A stretch of 64,000 nucleotides of DNA from Microbacterium sp. BK668 (GTDB lineage: Bacteria > Actinomycetota > Actinomycetes > Actinomycetales > Microbacteriaceae). Where the stretch lies: contig NZ_SNWG01000001.1 in the NCBI RefSeq assembly GCF_004362195.1, positions 1,550,001 through 1,614,000 on the forward strand, given 5' to 3'. The notes beneath the pieces are model-generated. The model saw only the letters and a program-made list of their open reading frames with translations. It did not search any database and was not told the DNA's origin. The first letter of the stretch is position 1. Each line of letters opens with the position of its first letter. Below, piece after piece: positions 15,001-21,000 of this stretch. The translations under genes and the position numbers were made by a program.

Positions 15001-18000
15001 CGGGTCCCAGAACGAGACCTTCGGCGAGCCGCAGATCTTCCCCGGGGGCATCAGCTTCGGCTCCGTCTCGATCGTCGACGGCGCATACCAGACCGACGGC
15101 GGCAAGAGCACGATCGAGATCCTCAACCTCTTCCTCGGCTCGGGCAACGACCGCCTCGACATCCAGGGCACTCTGCAGCCGGACGTGCCGGTCAAGCTCG
15201 TCGGCACGGTGACGCTCACCGCTGTCGCGGGGCCTTTCGCCTCGACTCACCGCCTCACCCGCTCGGCGCCGTTCGACTGGAAGGCACAGGGCTTCCTGGT
15301 CGGCCAGACCATCACGATGACCGGCGGTGCGACCTTCAGGATCGTGGGCTTCGGCGATGACGACCCGTCCGACACGACCGACAACACCGTGGTCTACCTC
15401 GTGCTCGTGTCGGGGACGCCGGTGACCGGCTCGGCGCTGCGCACGGTCACGGCTGCCGACATCGTGGTCAAGGGCGGCGTGGCGGTGGGGAACGCGACCG
15501 GCACGATCACGATCACGCCCGCGGGAGCGGACGGCGGAACGGTCACCCGTTCGACCGGAAGCTGGGCGACCGACGGCTTCGTCGTCGGTCAGCTCGTGAT
15601 GATCGAGGGCCTGACCGGCGCCTGGCGCCTCATGGCGATCTCCGCAGACGGCAGGACGCTGACGCTGCAGCGCGGCGGCGCGATCGCGGCGCCCGCGACG
15701 GGAACGCCGGCCGTCTTCGTCCCGGGTCCGCACGGCGGACTGACGACGGTTCACGGCGGCGGCAACTCGCCGATCCGGACCCTCTTCGAGATGGATCGTG
15801 CCGCGACCGCGGGCGGCGGAATCACGCTGACCCGGCGCGACGGACTCAACTGGGCGTTCAACGGCCGCCTGCCCGGCAGCGGCTACTACGCCGGCGACCC
15901 CTACCTGCACGCATACCAGCACATCCAGCTCGTCGGCGAGAACTTCACCCGTACGATCCTCGGCTTCGCCGACGCATCGTGCCCGTACTCCGATCCGTTC
16001 CCCGGGTGCGGCATCGGCTCGGTCATGATCCTGAGCGGGCCCGATCTGCAGTGGACACCCGCGCCCGTCGCCCTTCCCGCCGGCGCGAACCTCCTCACCG
16101 ACGTGCGCGTCGCGCAGCCGGTCAAGATCCAGGTGACCACGCCCGTCCACGTGAAGACGTCGAGCCTCACCCGCACCGACGGCGTCAGCTGGTCGACGGC
16201 CGGCTTCAAGGTCGGCATGCAGGTGCGCATCAGCGGCTTCGCGGGACCCTTCACGATCTCGGGGCTCAACGGGAACGTGATGACGTTCGCCAACACCGCG
16301 TGGGCCCCGAGCATGCACCTGGGCGCCGGTGGCGTGGTCGTGTGGGATGCCGTGACCCTGTCCCTCACCGCGTGGGACGAGTTCCGTCAGTCCAGCGGCA
16401 TCATGATCGGCGGCGACACGATCACCGTGTGCAACCGCGCCGATTCGAGCCTCCTGTTCAAGATCGCCGCCCAGTCCGACGGCATCGAGAACGACGCGGT
16501 GACCTGCAGCGCCGGGGCCACAGCCGGCCCGAACTCGCCGCTCGTGGTCTACGGTGACACGTCGCAGGACGGCACGTGGTACTCCGGCAGCCCCGGCGAC
16601 AACCTCGGGATGGAGTTCGGCCCGAAGCCGTTCGACCCGTTCACGCACATCCCGGATGCCGAGAACGAGGACGACGAGTGGATCTTCGGCCTCGCCAACC
16701 TCTACGACCACAGCGGCAACGACATCATCGACGCGTCCGGGCTGTACGCGGACCTCGCGCCCGGCGCATTGCCGACGGTGGGCTTCACGGCCTACGGCGG
16801 CCTCGGCGATGACCTCCTGATCGGCAGCCAGGCCGGCGACCACCTCGCCGGCGGCTCGGGCGACGACCAGATCCGCGGGGGCCGCGGCGTCGACCACATC
16901 TACGGCGACTCGGGCGTCAACGTCGACATCCTGACCCGTGCGCTCGAGATCGCCACGACCAACCGCAGCCCCCTGCCGTCGGTGACCGGCGCGGGCTCCA
17001 TCGCCGACGGGACGACGCTCGCGCCCGTCGTGGGCGGGGTCGTCGGCATCGTGGACGACCTGCTGGTGGCGGGCTCCGATCTCATCCACGGCGACGGCGC
17101 CGCCGGCCCCGGCCTCGGCTCCTTCGTCGTCAACGCCGGTGCCACCCCCGACAGCACCTACGACGACATCGTCTTCGGCGACCACGGAGCGATCGACCAG
17201 AACGTCGCCGACCCGAACGAGCCCGACGCGCGGCCGCAGAAGATCCAGACGACGGCGCTGTCGACGATCATCCGCATCCGCAGCGTCAACCTCGACCGGG
17301 GCGCCGACGACGTCGTCTTCGGCGGGCTCGGCCGGGACGTCCTCGTCGGCGGTGCGGGCAACGACATGATCGACGGCGACGCGGGCGACGACATCCTCTT
17401 CGGTGACGCCGTGTGGTTCGACCGCACTCCGGGAGACTGGACGAGCGGCCGCTTCCAGACGCTCTGCGGCACCCTGATGTACAGCCGCAGCGACATCCTC
17501 GACCCGGCGAACCTCTGCAACGGCGCCCCGACGCCCACCGAGAACACCTCGGGAGTCCTCCTCGTCGACGGCCTGCCGCGTCCGTACCGCGACCCCGACG
17601 GCGCGCCGTGGTGGGCCGAGTACGACGTGACGAACCTCTTCCACGACGTCGCATCCGACGCGGGCACGAAGTGGGCCGGTACGTGGGGCAACGACTACCT
17701 GGCGGGCGGAGCGGCGCACGACCTGCTGTTCGGACAGCTGGGCGACGACGTCATGCAGGGCGACGGCGACGTCGACCGCGCATACCGCCGCTGGATCGAT
17801 GATCATTCCGATTCGACTCACGTCGGTGCGTCGCGCACGCCGCTCGGCTGCATGGGCCCGGCGGGAGCGATGGTCTGCGACTACACGGGTGTCCTCGTCG
17901 TGGTGCGGTCCGTCGAGTCGGCGACCGACGGGCAGGACTACCTCGAAGGCAACGCCGGCAACGACGTCATGTTCGGCGGCCTCGGCCAGGACGACCTCAT

Positions 18001-21000
18001 CGGCGGCTCGAGCGACTTCTTCAGCCTCACGACGCCCGACAAGCGCCCGGACGGCCTGCCGTTCCCGACTCTCCCGTACCAGCCCGGCCACGACCGCGGC
18101 GCCGACATCATCTTCGGCGGCGCCGGCACGCAGATCGGCATCAACAACCAGGTCAACGGCGCCGATTCCACGCTGGCGACCCCGGGCGGGAAGCTCGCCG
18201 ACAACACCCTGCCGGCCGACATGGATGCCCGCGACGCCGACTCGATCGTCGGCGACAACGGCCGCATCATCCGGATCGTCGGCGTAAGCAAGACCGACGT
18301 CAACCCCGCACCGAGTCCGGTGCCCGGCGTGACGCCTCCGACCGGCCCGAACTACGTGACGTTCGTGTACGACACCTACGGCGGTGCGGCGGCGGGCGCG
18401 GAGCGGATCGTCGTCCGTGGCGTGCACCTGCTCGACTACACGGTGGGCGGCCCCGACTACCGGCCCGAGAACTTCGGTCTCGGCGGACCGGGGGCGGACT
18501 GCAACGGCTCGCCGACGCAGCCGATCTGCTCGTTCGTCCTCGACACGTCGTCCGGGGCGTGGAAGCTCAGCCAGATCGGCGGTCGCGACGAGGTCCACGG
18601 CGAGACGGGCGACGACACGGTGTACGGCGGGGCCGACCACGACGTGATCTACGGTGACGCCCAGAACGACGACCTCATCGGCGGCTGGGGCAACGACTGG
18701 ATCTCCGGCGGTACGGGCGACGACGGCATCCTGGGCGACGACGGCCGCATCTTCACCAGCCGCAACAGCTCGACCGGCCTCACCAGCGCGGGTGCCGCCT
18801 GCACCGGAAGCGCGAACGCGGCGACGCGGTGCTACAGCGAGCGGCTCTTCGGGATCCTCGCCCTCCTTCCGACCGACCCCGACACCAAGACCAGCCAGGG
18901 CAATGTCCTGAACGAGTTCATCTACACCCCCGGCCAGGTGCAGACGGCCACGATCAACGTGGCGGGCGCCCTCCTCAAGTCCGTCGACCTGACCGTCTAC
19001 AACCTGGGCCCCGACGTGAACGCGGGCCTCAACAAGGTGGTCAACCAGCCGCTCTACGATGCCAACAACTCCGACGACATCATCTTCGGCGGCTGGGGCA
19101 GCGACTGGATCCATGGCGGCGCCGGGGACGACGCGATCAGCGGCTCCGAGGCGATCGGCGCCGGCCAGCTCGACTTCACGAAGGGCGGCTTCGCGCAGCA
19201 CTTCGACGCGGCGGGCAACCCGATCGGCCTGGAGTACATCGACTTCGCCCACCCGTGGAACCCGGGCGACGTGCTCCACTTCGGCGCCGACACCAACCCG
19301 TGGCACGCCAACAACCACAACGAGACGCGGCTGGGCGAGTTCCTCCTCTACGACGAGTACGACCCGCGCCGCGCGATCCGCTTCGATGCGGCGGGCAGCA
19401 CGTGGGGCTGCACCTCCTGGTCGCCGAGCGGTCGCACGTGCACGGGGAGCGCGGACCTCGCCCTGTTCCCGAACCAGTTCTTCCTGAACAACGAGGATCT
19501 GACCGGCAACCTCGTCGTGGCCTGCATCGCCGTCGACAACCAGGGCAACTGCACCGCGACGACCGTCCTCTCCGGCTCCGGCAAGACGCAGGCGTCCGAC
19601 GGCGACGACGTCATCTTCGGCGACCTCGGCAACGACTGGCTCGTGGGCGGCACCGGACGGGACACGCTGTGGGGCGGCTGGGGCAACGACCTCCACAACG
19701 CCGACGACGATCTGCACTCGGGATGCGCCGTGGCGCAGCCGAACGGGACCTGCACCACCCCGGGCGAGACCTGGCTCAACGACGTGCCCGACGGCGTGAA
19801 CTCGAGCTTCCAGGACCGCGTGTACGGCGGCGCCGGCCTCGACATCCTGATCGGCAACACCGGCGGCGATCGCCTCATCGACTGGGTCGGCGAGTTCAAC
19901 AGCTACATCGTGCCGTTCGCACCCTTCGGCATCGCGACGGTGAGCCGGCAGAACGAGCCGCAGCTGCCCGAGTTCCTCTACGCGCTCAGCCGCAGCCAAG
20001 GGGTCGACCTCACCCGGGCCACCGACGAGGGCAGCGATCCCGCCCGCAACGGCGAGCCGTTCGGCGAGCTCGGCCTCATCCGCCAGTCCGACCACGGCTA
20101 CTGGCAGACGCAGACGGGCGGGCCGACCGACCCGCAGGCCGGGAACATCCCGGGCGGTCGTCGCGACACCCTCCGCGGCGCCGACTTCAACGACGGCACG
20201 CTGCAGGGCTTCGCGACAGCATCCGGCGTCTTCACCGTCCAGCAGGGCGTTCTCAAGGTCGCCGCCGCCGACAGCACGGGCGACGCGATGGCGGTGTGGT
20301 ACTCCGACGCGTACAAGAGCGTGTACTACGAGCTCGCCGCGAAGATCTCGATGGACAAGCCGACCGCCGGCTGGAAGGCCAACGCGTACGTCATCTTCGA
20401 CTACTTCGACCCGATGGACTTCAAGTTCGCCGGTCTCGACCAGTCGACGAACAAGTACGTCATCGGCCAGCGGGCGAGCTGGGGCTGGGCGCAGCTCGCG
20501 CAGGCGTCTGTGCCCGGCGGCGTCAAGGCCGGCACCTTCTACAACCTCAACGTGATCGTGAACGGGCTGGTCGTGACGGTGGTCGTCGACGGCAAGAACG
20601 TCCTGACGTACACCTTCGCGCCGCGCATGCTCGACGGGGGTCAGGTCGCGCTCAACCGCGGGCTCGTCGGCTTCGGCTCCGATCAGGCGAAGGGGCTCTT
20701 CGACAACATCGCGCTCACCGTGATCTCGCCCGCCATCACCGTAGACCGCACCGACTACTTCGAGGGAAGCGGGACCGCCATCACGGCAGACCAGTCCGGG
20801 ACCTCGACCGTCACCCGTGCGGGCCGCCTGGACGTGACCGCCGCGGGGGGCTTCGGCGCCACCCTCATCGGGTTCGGCTCGGCGGAGGCCACGCCGGCCG
20901 GGTCGGTGCCGAAGTTCGACCCGATGGCGTACGTGGAGCTCGAGGCGAGGTTCCGCGCGGTCGGGACGACGGGCTTCGTGTTCGACTGGTACTCGGTGAC

